DNA of 64,000 nucleotides from DASQEH01 sp963765725 (GTDB taxonomy: Bacteria > Actinomycetota > Actinomycetes > Propionibacteriales > Nocardioidaceae), in NCBI GenBank assembly GCA_963765725.1, contig CAVXXI010000003.1, positions 558,001 through 622,000 on the forward strand, written 5' to 3'. The notes beneath the pieces are model-generated. The model was not told where the DNA came from, made no database searches, and worked only from the letters and a program-made list of their open reading frames with translations. A program made the position numbers and the translations under genes. This document shows, in pieces, positions 56,229 through 63,848 of this stretch (its first letter is position 1; each line of letters starts with the position of its first letter).

Positions 56229-57014
56229 TCAGGAGAAGTCGATGAGCAGGCCGTCGTCGACGGGTGCTGCGACGGCCGGCAAAGGGGCCGTGGCGCCCTT
56301 GACCCGGGCCCGGAAGCACTCGACGAGCCAGGGCATCAGCAGCCCGTCGGGCCCGCGCCCGTACCCGTCGTACAGCTCGCCGGCCTCGGCGAGCAGGCTC
56401 GCCCGCTCGTCCGGAGGCAGCCCGGCCGCCTTCTCCGACGACGCGACGAAGTCGACGAGCGTCTGGCGCTCGAACCGCTGCCACTGCCGGAACATCCGGT
56501 GCTCGGTCACCGCGAACAGCTCCGACGACTCGACCGGCCCCGGCGCCACCGCGGTCGAGGCCGTTCCCGTGAGGGCGAACATCTTCCGAACCCAGGGGAT
56601 CTTGGTGTCACCCCTGCTCCAGACGAGCGAGAGCGAACCGCCGGGACGCAGCACCCGGGCGATCTCCGGAAGCGTCCGGGCGGCGTCGAGTGACGCGAAC
56701 CGTTGCCCGGCGACGACGACGTCGACGGCGGCAGGGGCCAGCGGGATGTCCTCGGCGCGCGCGACGGCCGTCCGCGCCGTGCGCAGCCGCTTCGCCAGCC
56801 GCGACACCAGCTGCTCTGAGGGGTCTGTGGCGAGGACGTCGTGGCCGAGCGCGGCGAGCGCCACAGTCAGGGCGCCTTCTCCGGCGACGAGCTCCAGGAT
56901 CCGGACCGGCCGACGGCCGACCGCCCACTCGACGGCGGCCGGGGGGTACCCGGGCGCTGCCGACGCTGTGGTGTTGGGCGCTGCGGTGCCGGCGCCCGGC
57001 TGGCTGTGGTCCAT
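56229..57014 (-). CDS. class I SAM-dependent methyltransferase
   Basis: A 261-aa methyltransferase of the UbiE/type 11 class. Motif I is ILELVAGEGALTVALAALG, motif II VLATDPSEQLVSRLA, motif post I ARAEDIPLAPAAVDVVV and motif III LRPGGSLSLVWSRGD. The C-terminal half matches the ubiquinone/Crg1-like variety. Substrate unknown. ATG 57014 follows CAGCC rather than a good ribosome site. Divergent from the Fic-like gene with 53 bases between. Confidence 0.8.
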   Translation of the reverse strand: MDHSQPGAGTAAPNTTASAAPGYPPAAVEWAVGRRPVRILELVAGEGALTVALAALGHDVLATDPSEQLVSRLAKRLRTARTAVARAEDIPLAPAAVDVVVAGQRFASLDAARTLPEIARVLRPGGSLSLVWSRGDTKIPWVRKMFALTGTASTAVAPGPVESSELFAVTEHRMFRQWQRFERQTLVDFVASSEKAAGLPPDERASLLAEAGELYDGYGRGPDGLLMPWLVECFRARVKGATAPLPAVAAPVDDGLLIDFS

Positions 57015-57067
57015 CGCCGCCAGGCTATCCGACGCCAGGGCGCCGACCGCACACGTACGCTCGCGGG

Positions 57068-57793
57068 GTGCCGGCACTCGTGGACGACATCGCGACGTAT
57101 GCGGGGCTGGAAGGGGTGCCCTCGGCACTGGCTGCGGCTCGCGCCGGTGTCGACGCTCTGCTGACGGACCGCGGCCTGCGCCGCACCACTGCGGAGCTCG
57201 CCGCCGAGGCCCTCCTGCGAGGAGCCGTTGCGTCTGCACGGCTGGCCGGCAGCGGCACGGAGCTCGACCAGCTGCGACGTGGCGAGGGCGACGACGTCGC
57301 GTCGTCGGCGGCCCGACTGAACGCCGGTCTGCTCGCGCTGGTGCCGGTGGTCGGGCGGTCTCCCTTGCAGGCGTTCGCCCGACTGCATACTCTCGCGGCG
57401 CAGGGTTCGGTCGAGCCGGAGCGGCTGGGCAGGCCGCGGGACACCGACGGCTCCGCGCAGCGCCTGCAGGCGCTGTCGGGTGCTCTGCTGGCGCCGGCGC
57501 GCGTGCCGGCGATGGCGCTCGCGGCGGTCGTGCACGCAGAGATCGCGGCATTCCGTCCGTTCCAGTCCGGCAACGGTCTCGTGGCGCGGGCACTGGAGCG
57601 GCTCGTCCTGGTCGCGCGAGGGGTCGACCCCGCTTCGGTCCTGGTCCCCGAGGCGGGCCACCTGTCGCTCATGAACGGGTACCGGCCCGGCCTCGAGCGG
57701 TATGCGGCGGGAACTGTCGCGGGGCGCCGCGACTGGCTGCTGCACTGCGCAGAGGCGTACACCATCGCCGCCGAGCTCAGCCCCCTCCACTGA
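57068..57793 (+). CDS. Fic-like protein with a degenerate active-site motif
   Basis: A 241-aa helical protein resembling actinobacterial proteins next to HAD and ssd genes that are often called oxidoreductase. Near residues 157-170 it reads IAAFRPFQSGNGLVAR, clearly the Fic motif HPFxxGNGRxxR, but His is replaced by Arg, the acidic residue by Ser and the first Arg by Leu. AMPylation is therefore unlikely; it may be a binding or scaffold version. GTG 57068. Its stop codon TGA is followed by CCCCGG, resembling the first bases of the repeat array downstream. Confidence 0.65.
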   Translation: MPALVDDIATYAGLEGVPSALAAARAGVDALLTDRGLRRTTAELAAEALLRGAVASARLAGSGTELDQLRRGEGDDVASSAARLNAGLLALVPVVGRSPLQAFARLHTLAAQGSVEPERLGRPRDTDGSAQRLQALSGALLAPARVPAMALAAVVHAEIAAFRPFQSGNGLVARALERLVLVARGVDPASVLVPEAGHLSLMNGYRPGLERYAAGTVAGRRDWLLHCAEAYTIAAELSPLH

Positions 57794-57797
57794 CCCC

Positions 57798-57880
57798 GGT
57801 CGAGCGGGCGGGAATGTCGGGTCGAGCGGGCGGGAATGTCGGGTCGAGCGGGCGGGAATGTCGGGTCGAGCGGGCGAAGG
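57798..57880 (+). repeat. four tandem 22-bp units (GGTCGAGCGGG then CGGGAATGTCG)
   Basis: Units start at 57798, 57820, 57842 and 57864 (truncated). The three complete copies are identical. The period and the CGGGAA core equal those of the TGA-CCCCTCGG family, and a TGACCCC lead (57791-57797) precedes it, but the left half differs; it may be a local variant amplified separately. Confidence 0.9.
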
Positions 57881-57900
57881 CGACGGCGACAGGGTGTATT

Positions 57901-57974
57901 TGACCCCTCGGAGGGAAGCCTGACCCCTCGGGGGAAGTATGACCCCTCGGGGGGAAGTAGGTGACCTCTCGACC
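57901..57974 (+). repeat. TGA-CCCCTCGG repeats downstream of the Fic-like gene
   Basis: Units at 57901 (20 bp), 57921 (19 bp) and 57940 (22 bp), plus a partial TGACCTCTCG at 57962. They read TGACCCCTCGG then GGGGAAGTA-like sequence on the plus strand, the sense of the Fic-like gene. Unit length varies by loss of single bases. Confidence 0.9.
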
Positions 57975-58004
57975 AGAAAACGGCCGGGACGCTCCGTACG
58001 TGCG

Positions 58005-58030
58005 AGCGGCGCCCCGTAGAGGGCGCCGCT
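58005..58030 (-). terminator. hairpin ending the putative small RNA
   Basis: A perfect 10-bp stem, AGCGGCGCCC (58005-58014) with GGGCGCCGCT (58021-58030), and a six-base loop. It is the strongest hairpin in the intergenic space. No U tract follows immediately on either strand, so it may be a GC-rich terminator without U tail, or the 3' domain of the RNA. Confidence 0.55.
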
Positions 58031-58166
58031 GCTAGCACATGAGGCGCGGGCTACCAGGCGTGCAATCTCATCTTGTCGCCCTGAGACGGATCCCGGGGGG
58101 ACTGCCCTGTCGGAAGGGTGGTTCGCCGCGTGGGTACCAGGCTCATGTGCGGTCTGAAGTTGTTGG
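58005..58166 (-). ncRNA. putative structured small RNA, positional equivalent of Ms1/scr3559
   Basis: This AT-richer, non-coding stretch lies directly downstream of the HAD gene and opposite the Fic-like gene. As I recall, M. tuberculosis MTS2823 (Ms1) follows Rv3661 and Streptomyces scr3559 lies between the homologues of these two genes; Ms1 binds core RNA polymerase in stationary phase. GCACATGAG (58035-58043) pairs exactly with CTCATGTGC (58142-58150), closing a domain of about 98 nt, and a 10-bp hairpin ends the element. A promoter-like sequence is upstream. Identity as Ms1 rests on position and structure, not on sequence comparison. Length could be greater than shown. Confidence 0.5.
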
Positions 58167-58171
58167 GGATA

Positions 58172-58200
58172 TTTCTACGCCTTTCGGGAAGCGTTGGGAA
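58172..58200 (-). promoter_or_regulatory. candidate promoter of the putative small RNA
   Basis: Minus strand: TTCCCA (58195-58200) as -35, exactly 17 bases, and TAGAAA (58172-58177) as -10. The predicted start is near 58165, 15 bases before the long-range stem. Both hexamers match the sigma-70 consensus at four of six positions. Confidence 0.45.
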
Positions 58201-58220
58201 GACCTGACCGGCGCGGCGGC

Positions 58221-59021
58221 TCAGACCCGCCGGGAGCGACGCGAGGCCAAGACGACCGCCCCGGCAGCGGCGGCACCGGCACCCAGAGCGACAGCGGCGA
58301 CCGTGCGCCGCGTCTCGAACGGGACCCTTCGTCGAAGCCGTACCGGTTTGTGGAACTCCAGCACCGGCCACCCCCGCTGGACCGCCGTCCGGCGCAGGGT
58401 CTTGTCGGGGTTGACGGCGTACGGGTGCCCCACCACCTCCAGCATCGGGATGTCGCTGGAGGAGTCGCTGTACGCGTAGGAGGCTTCGAGGTCGTAGCCC
58501 TGCTCCTCCGCCAGCCTCCGGATGGCGAGCGCCTTGTTCTCGGCGTACGCATAGAACTCGATCTCCCCGGTGTAGCGCCCGTCCACTTGCACCATGGCCG
58601 TCGCGATGACGTGATCCGCTCCCAGCATCTGCCCGATCGGCTCCACGACCTCGGTGCCCGACGTCGACACGATCACCACGTCGATGCCCTGCTCGTGATG
58701 GTCGGTGATGAGGCTCACCGCCTCGTCGTACACGAGCGGGTCGACGATGTGGTGCAGCGTCTCGGCGACGATCCGCTTGACGGTCTGTACGTCCCAGCCC
58801 GTCGCCTGCTCGGAGAGGTACCGGCGCATCCGCTCCATCTGGTCGTGGTCGGCGCCTCCGGCGAGGAAGACGAACTGTGCGTACGCGCTGCGGAGCACCG
58901 ATGCGCGGCTGATCAGTCCACCCTCATAGAAGGAGCGGCTGAAGGCCAGGGTGCTGGACTTGGCGATGATCGTCTTGTCCAGGTCGAAGAAGGCTGCAGG
59001 CCTTCCCACGGTGACGAACAC
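58221..59021 (-). CDS. HAD-superfamily IB phosphatase (SerB-like)
   Basis: A 266-aa hydrolase: nucleophile motif AAFFDLDKTIIAKSS near residue 12, VVIVSTSGTEVVEPIG (motif II), and SYAYSDSSSDIPMLEVVG (motif IV). The C-terminus adds a hydrophobic segment (AAVALGAGAAAAGAVVLA) ending in RRSRRV, so it is probably membrane-bound. It belongs to the Rv3661/SCO3558-like group found next to ssd. GTG 59021 with AGGAGG at proper spacing is preferred to GTG 59030. Confidence 0.85.
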   Translation of the reverse strand: MFVTVGRPAAFFDLDKTIIAKSSTLAFSRSFYEGGLISRASVLRSAYAQFVFLAGGADHDQMERMRRYLSEQATGWDVQTVKRIVAETLHHIVDPLVYDEAVSLITDHHEQGIDVVIVSTSGTEVVEPIGQMLGADHVIATAMVQVDGRYTGEIEFYAYAENKALAIRRLAEEQGYDLEASYAYSDSSSDIPMLEVVGHPYAVNPDKTLRRTAVQRGWPVLEFHKPVRLRRRVPFETRRTVAAVALGAGAAAAGAVVLASRRSRRV

Positions 59022-59196
59022 CGGGAGCACCTCCTTCACCGTCTGATGACGAGGATACGGCGCCTGCCTGCGGCTTTGTGGCTTTCTGAGGTGGCGCACG
59101 TCGACTGTTCGTCCACAAGAGCTCCCTGCGGCCGGTTCGTCCACAGCCTCGATGCGGGCCGCCCCGCCGGTCCCCGTCGTGCGTGACGCTGGCTCG

Positions 59197-60291
59197 ATGA
59201 GCACATCGGCGGCCAACCGGCCGCTTCTGGTGACCCGCGATCCGGAGCTTCGAGAAGAGCTGCTCCGGTTGTGCGCAGCGGCCGCCGTGACCCCCGACGT
59301 CGTCGACGACATCGGCCTGGCTCGCCGCGACTGGCTCGTGGCGCCGTGTGTCCTGGTGGGCGCCGACTGCGCCGCCGAGGTCTCGGCGCTGGGACTGCCG
59401 CGGCGGGCCGAGGTGAGCCTGGTGGCGCACTCGCCGGAGTCCGCTGACCTGTGGCGCGATGCGGTCGCTGTCCGGGCCGACCATGTCGTCGTCGTACCGG
59501 ACTCGGAGGCAGCCCTCGTCGACCGACTCGCCGACACGGTCGACGGCGGCCTCGACCTGGCGACGACGATCGGTGTCATCGGCGCCAGGGGCGGTGCGGG
59601 GGCGTCCACAGTGGCCGCCGCGTTGGGTCTGACGGCCGCTCGGGGCGGCGTCCGCGCCCTTCTGATGGACGCCGATGCTCTGGGTGGGAGTCTCGAGCTG
59701 GTCGTGGGCAGCGAGTCCGAGCCCGGCCTGCGCTGGCCCGATGTCGCCTCTACCCGGGGACGAGTAGGTGCGGCGGCCTTGCGCGCCGCGCTCCCCTCTC
59801 GCGACGGGCTGGCCGTCTTGTCGTGGCGCCAGAGCGAGCCGGCGGTGCTGCAGCACGCCTCCATGACTGCGATGCTGTCAGCCGGCCAACGCGGCTCCGA
59901 CGTCGTCATCGTCGACCTGCCACGACACCTCGACGGCCCGGCTGCCTTGGCGGCATCACGGGTCGACACCGTCCTGCTGGTGGCGTGCTCCGACGTCGGC
60001 TCCGCGGCTGCTGGGGGCCGCCTCATCGAATCGCTGTCGGCGGTCTGCGGTGATCTCAGGCTGGTGGTGCGCCGGCTTCGGGGACATCCGCTGGCACCGG
60101 AGCTCGTCGCGTCGTCCCTGGGCCTTCAACTGGCCGCGGTCGTGCCGACCCAGCGGTCCGTGTCGCGCTCGGTCGAGGAAGGCCTGGGTCCGCCGGCGCG
60201 TGGCCGGCTGGCATCGGCCTGCTCGGTACTGCTCGACGACCTCGGCGTGCCGCGACGTCGGGTCAGGGCTCGCTCGGCGAGGCCCGGGTGA
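59197..60291 (+). CDS. ssd: septum site-determining-protein-like CpaE/MinD ATPase (Ssd)
   Basis: A 364-aa protein heading the Tad operon. Residues 1-110 resemble the receiver-like N-domain of CpaE; then a MinD-like core starts TIGVIGARGGAGASTVAAAL, a P-loop in which the usual GKGGxGKT Lys is replaced (GGAGAST), followed by ALLMDADALGGSLELVVG and DVVIVDLPRHLDG. The missing Lys is also typical of mycobacterial Ssd (Rv3660c), which affects septum formation. ATG 59197 is preferred; the gene is divergent from the HAD gene. The 175-base gap holds nothing obvious. Confidence 0.85.
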   Translation: MSTSAANRPLLVTRDPELREELLRLCAAAAVTPDVVDDIGLARRDWLVAPCVLVGADCAAEVSALGLPRRAEVSLVAHSPESADLWRDAVAVRADHVVVVPDSEAALVDRLADTVDGGLDLATTIGVIGARGGAGASTVAAALGLTAARGGVRALLMDADALGGSLELVVGSESEPGLRWPDVASTRGRVGAAALRAALPSRDGLAVLSWRQSEPAVLQHASMTAMLSAGQRGSDVVIVDLPRHLDGPAALAASRVDTVLLVACSDVGSAAAGGRLIESLSAVCGDLRLVVRRLRGHPLAPELVASSLGLQLAAVVPTQRSVSRSVEEGLGPPARGRLASACSVLLDDLGVPRRRVRARSARPG

Positions 60292-61451
60292 CTGGCGTTG
60301 ACGCCGCCCTGCTCGATCGGGTCCGCGTCAGGCTGGCGGACGACGGCGGCGCCGTGTCCCCGGCGCGGGTGGCGGAGATCCTCCGCACGGAAGGTCGACT
60401 CGTCGGCGACTCGTCGGTCCTGGAGGTCGTCGACGCGCTGCGCCGCGACATAGGCGGTGTTGGCCCGCTCGATGAGCTGCTGCGACTCGACGGGGTGACC
60501 GACGTCCTCGTCAACGGCCCGCGAGACGTGTACGTCGACCGCGGAGCAGGACTCCAACGCACGTCGGTCGAGTTCCCCGACGACGCGGCCGTCCGCCGGC
60601 TCGCGCAGCGGCTGGCGTCGTCGGCGGGGCGGCGACTTGACGATGCGGCCCCATACGTCGACGTACGGCTGCGGGACGGCAGTCGCTTTCATGCCGTGCT
60701 GGCGCCGGTGGCTCGCCCCGGCACCTGCCTGTCCCTGCGTGTCCCGGCCCGTCGGGTCATGACCCTCGACGACCTCGTGGCAGCCGGTACGACGACCGAG
60801 CGCGGTGCACGGCTGCTCCTGGACCTGGTCCGCGCCAAGGTGGCGTTTCTGGTCTCCGGCGGCACGGGGAGCGGTAAGACGACCCTTCTTGCCGCACTGC
60901 TGTCCTATGTGAATGAGCGCGAGCGCATCGTCGTGGTCGAGGACTCTGCCGAGCTGCAACCGAGCCACGGCCATGTCGTGTCGCTCGAAGCGCGACAGCC
61001 CAATGTCGAGGGCGTCGGCGAGATCACCGTCAGGGATTTGGTGCGCCAGGCACTGCGCATGCGCCCGGACCGCCTAGTCGTGGGCGAGGTGCGCGGAGCA
61101 GAAGTCGTCGATCTGCTCGCGGCCCTCAACACCGGCCACGATGGAGGGTGCGGGACCCTGCACGCGAACAGCACGCGCGACGTCCCCGCTCGGGTGGAGG
61201 CGCTGGCCGTTGCGGCGGGCCTCGGTCGCGACGCCGTCCACGCCCAGCTTGCGGCCAGCATCCAGCTGGTGGTGCATCTGCGTCGTGACACCGACGGCCG
61301 ACGGCGGGTCGCCGAGATCGCCGCACTGCTCAGGCGGGCCGGAGGATTGGTGGAGGCTGAGCCGGCGGTCCGCTTCGCTCCGGACGGGTCTGCGTCGGTC
61401 GGGCCCGCGGGTGCGGTGCTCGAATCGCTGCTCGTCGGGGCGGAGCAGTGA
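60288..61451 (+). CDS. tadA: Tad secretion ATPase (CpaF/TadA)
   Basis: A 387-aa type II/IV secretion ATPase. GPLDELLRLDGVTDVLVNGP is the CpaF N-domain, Walker A is SGGTGSGKTTLLAAL near residue 190, the Asp box IVVVEDSAELQ and His box (CGTLHANSTRDVPARVEAL) follow, and RPDRLVVGEVRGAEVVD is the Walker B region. It powers pilus assembly. GTG 60288 overlaps ssd by four bases. Equivalent to Rv3659c by synteny. Confidence 0.92.
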   Translation: MTGVDAALLDRVRVRLADDGGAVSPARVAEILRTEGRLVGDSSVLEVVDALRRDIGGVGPLDELLRLDGVTDVLVNGPRDVYVDRGAGLQRTSVEFPDDAAVRRLAQRLASSAGRRLDDAAPYVDVRLRDGSRFHAVLAPVARPGTCLSLRVPARRVMTLDDLVAAGTTTERGARLLLDLVRAKVAFLVSGGTGSGKTTLLAALLSYVNERERIVVVEDSAELQPSHGHVVSLEARQPNVEGVGEITVRDLVRQALRMRPDRLVVGEVRGAEVVDLLAALNTGHDGGCGTLHANSTRDVPARVEALAVAAGLGRDAVHAQLAASIQLVVHLRRDTDGRRRVAEIAALLRRAGGLVEAEPAVRFAPDGSASVGPAGAVLESLLVGAEQ

Positions 61452-62251
61452 CCGTCTGGGCGGCCGTCTCTGTCGTGGCGACGGGAGGCGCTGTACTGAC
61501 GGCGATGTCGCCGGGCGGAGTGCACCGCGTAGCGGCCCGTGACAGGCCGTGGATCGGCGGCCGGCGGCCGTCCGCTGCCGCCGTTCGGGCCGGCGTCGTG
61601 CTCGTCTGCGCCGGCTGGATCGTCGTGGGAGGGACCCCGCTCGACTTCGTCCTGCTCTGCGGGCTCGCGGTGCTGGGCATGGCTGCACGCAGTCTCGTGT
61701 CGGCCCAGCTGGCCCGGCGTCGGAGACACCTTCGCCAGCTGGCGGTGATCGAGATGTGCGACGCGCTGTCCGCCGAGCTTCGCAGCGGGCTGCCGGCCGC
61801 GTCCGCGCTCGAGCGGGCCTGCGACACGTACCCGGAGTGGGCACCCGTCGTCGCGGCCTCCCGGATCGGCAGCGACGTCGTCGCCGCGTTGCGTCGAGCC
61901 TCCCGCGAGCCGGGCGCCGAGGGACTGGGCTCCATCGCCGCCGGTTGGGAGGTCGCCGGCAGCGCAGGGGCCGCTCTTGCCGGAGTGCTCGAACGGATCG
62001 CGGCAGGCTTGCGAAGCGACGAGGACGCGCGGGCGGAGGTCGTAGCCTGCCTCGGCCCGGTACGTGCAACGGCGAAGCTGCTCGCCATCTTGCCTGTGTT
62101 CGGGCTGGCACTGGGCTCGTCCATGGGAGCGCGACCCGTCAGCTTCCTCGTGTCGACCGGGGCGGGCGTGGCATGCCTCGGAGGCGGGCTGGTGCTGGTG
62201 TCGGTCGGCGTGTTGTGGGTGGAGCGGCTCGCGTCATCGGCGGAGGTGTAG
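61448..62251 (+). CDS. tadB: Tad inner-membrane protein TadB-like
   Basis: A 267-aa protein with a T2SS-F domain: helices at both ends (VWAAVSVVATGGAVLTAM; FLVSTGAGVACLGGGLVLVS) and the cytoplasmic bundle (VIEMCDALSAELRSGLPAA; GSIAAGWEVAGSAGAALAG). It forms the assembly platform with TadC. GTG 61448 overlaps tadA by four bases; its TAG shares one base with the tadC GTG. Confidence 0.88.
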   Translation: MTVWAAVSVVATGGAVLTAMSPGGVHRVAARDRPWIGGRRPSAAAVRAGVVLVCAGWIVVGGTPLDFVLLCGLAVLGMAARSLVSAQLARRRRHLRQLAVIEMCDALSAELRSGLPAASALERACDTYPEWAPVVAASRIGSDVVAALRRASREPGAEGLGSIAAGWEVAGSAGAALAGVLERIAAGLRSDEDARAEVVACLGPVRATAKLLAILPVFGLALGSSMGARPVSFLVSTGAGVACLGGGLVLVSVGVLWVERLASSAEV

Positions 62252-63009
62252 TGCTCGGTATCTGTGCCTGTGCCACCTTCGCCCTCGTGTGGTGCCTCGC
62301 CGACCGTGCGGCATTGCCTGCCTCCCGCCTGCGGCCGGCGGCCGGGTCCTCCGACAGGCCGGCGGGGCCAGGCTCTGCCGCCTCGGCCGGGGCAGCTCGT
62401 TCCGTCATCGAGGCACCCGGGCGCCGGCTGGCTCTGTGCGTAGCCGCCTGCACCGCGGCAGCGTGGCTGCTGGGCGGCTCGCTCCTCGTGGTCTGCGGCG
62501 TACCCGCGGGCGTGGCACTGAGCTGGTGGCTCGGCCGGCTCGAGTCGCCCAGCCAGGCCCGCGAACGCGAAGCGATCGCCCGCGACCTGCCGCTCGCTGC
62601 GGAGCTGCTAGCCGCCTGCGTCTTCGTGGGTCGACCCGTTGACGACGGGCTGCGACTGGTGTCGCGGGCTGTCGGGGGGCCACTCGGCTCCCGGCTCGAC
62701 ACCGTGACGACGAGGCTGGCCCTGGGTGCCGATCCGCTGACCGAATGGCGACGGGCGACGGGCGATGCGCAGCTCGCGCCCCTCGCTCGGACGATGGCAC
62801 GCACGCTCGCGTCGGGGGCTCCCGTAGGCGACGCCCTGACGAGGCTGGCCGAGGACCGCCGGCGCGAGCGCCGAACCCAGACCCAGCTCCGCGCCCGCAA
62901 CGTCGGGGTCAAGGCCGCCGGGCCGCTCGCCGCATGCTTCCTACCCGCCTTCATGCTCATCGGCATCGTGCCGACGATCGCTGGCGCCTTCTCCCGGCTC
63001 GTGCTGTAG
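62251..63009 (+). CDS. tadC: Tad inner-membrane protein TadC-like
   Basis: A 252-aa second T2SS-F protein: LPLAAELLAACVFVGRPVDD and LARTMARTLASGAPVGDAL are the family's helical motif, and the last helix is PLAACFLPAFMLIGIVPTIA. The first 50 residues are Ala/Gly-rich. GTG 62251 (TAGTG overlap with tadB) is the only start that fits the coupling pattern. Confidence 0.88.
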   Translation: MLGICACATFALVWCLADRAALPASRLRPAAGSSDRPAGPGSAASAGAARSVIEAPGRRLALCVAACTAAAWLLGGSLLVVCGVPAGVALSWWLGRLESPSQAREREAIARDLPLAAELLAACVFVGRPVDDGLRLVSRAVGGPLGSRLDTVTTRLALGADPLTEWRRATGDAQLAPLARTMARTLASGAPVGDALTRLAEDRRRERRTQTQLRARNVGVKAAGPLAACFLPAFMLIGIVPTIAGAFSRLVL

Positions 63010-63185
63010 CACGCTTCCCGGCCCGCGCGACGCAGTCCGAGGGTTTGTCCCCAGCCGGACGGGCCGACCCCGGCCGTCAACAGTGAGCGAATCCCTGCTG
63101 GCTCGACGCATCGCCCGCGAACAGGCTGGAGGGACCAACCAGCTCGAGCCCTTGGACCGGTTCCAGGGCAGCGAAAGGACACGTC

Positions 63186-63386
63186 ATGTCATATCTGACC
63201 GACACAGCCGTCATCGCCCGGCGGAGCTCGTGGGCGGAGCACGGAATGACCACAGCGGAGTACGCCGTGGGCACCGTCTCCGCCTGCAGCTTCGCCGGGT
63301 TGCTCTTCAAGCTGCTCACATCGAGCTTCGGGCAGAGCCTCCTCGAGGGATTGCTCTCGAAGATCACCTCGCTACTGCCCTTCTGA
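63186..63386 (+). CDS. Flp-type pilin-like protein (DUF4244)
   Basis: A 66-aa protein with an N-terminal leader ending in Gly before MTTAEYAVGTVSACSFAGLL. G^MTTAEYA matches the prepilin-peptidase site of Flp pilins (G/XXXXEY), so cleavage after Gly20 is expected and the hydrophobic remainder would form the pilus core. Rv3656c is the recalled counterpart. ATG 63186 has GAAAGGA upstream. The 176-base gap after tadC contains no gene I can see. No prepilin peptidase lies in the window. Confidence 0.9.
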   Translation: MSYLTDTAVIARRSSWAEHGMTTAEYAVGTVSACSFAGLLFKLLTSSFGQSLLEGLLSKITSLLPF

Positions 63387-63473
63387 AACCGAGGGCGAGG
63401 GCAGGTCCCGGGCCTGCCCTCGGCCTCTCATTTCGACCAGCCGACGCGACACGTTGCCTCGAAAGGAGACCCG

Positions 63474-63848
63474 ATGTCCACCTTCCGCGACCAGCGCGGC
63501 ATGGTGACGGCCGAGGCGGCGCTCGTGCTGCCGCTGATCGCCGCCTTCGGCCTCGTCATGCTCTGGATGCTGAGCCTCGGCATCGCCCAGATCCGTGCCG
63601 TCGATGCCGCGCGGGACGCGGCGCGAGCGCTCGCCCGCGGCGACGACCGCGCAGCCGCCGTCAGCGCGGCTGCACGCAGCGCACCCACAGGGGCGCGAGT
63701 GGCTTTCACCGAGTCGGCCGGCACGGTCACCGCGAGCGTGTCTGTGCACGTCTCGCCGCCTAGCTGGCTCGTGGTGCCGCTGCCGTCGGTCGACATCGAG
63801 TCGCGCTCAACCGTGGAGGTCGAGCCCGATGGCGACCTGCCGCGCTGA
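63474..63848 (+). CDS. tadE: TadE-like pseudopilin
   Basis: A 124-aa protein: GMVTAEAALVLPLIAAFGLV is the TadE-type class III leader and helix, with the Glu five residues after the cleavable Gly, and QIRAVDAARDAARALARGD continues the helix typical of TadE-like minor pilins. The C-terminal domain is small and extracytoplasmic. ATG 63474 has AAAGGAG upstream. Confidence 0.88.
   Translation: MSTFRDQRGMVTAEAALVLPLIAAFGLVMLWMLSLGIAQIRAVDAARDAARALARGDDRAAAVSAAARSAPTGARVAFTESAGTVTASVSVHVSPPSWLVVPLPSVDIESRSTVEVEPDGDLPR

Noticed and set aside
58005..58166. c-di-AMP, cobalamin or other riboswitch
   Set aside because: It stands downstream of the HAD gene and ahead of no coding start on either strand, and lacks conserved riboswitch cores.
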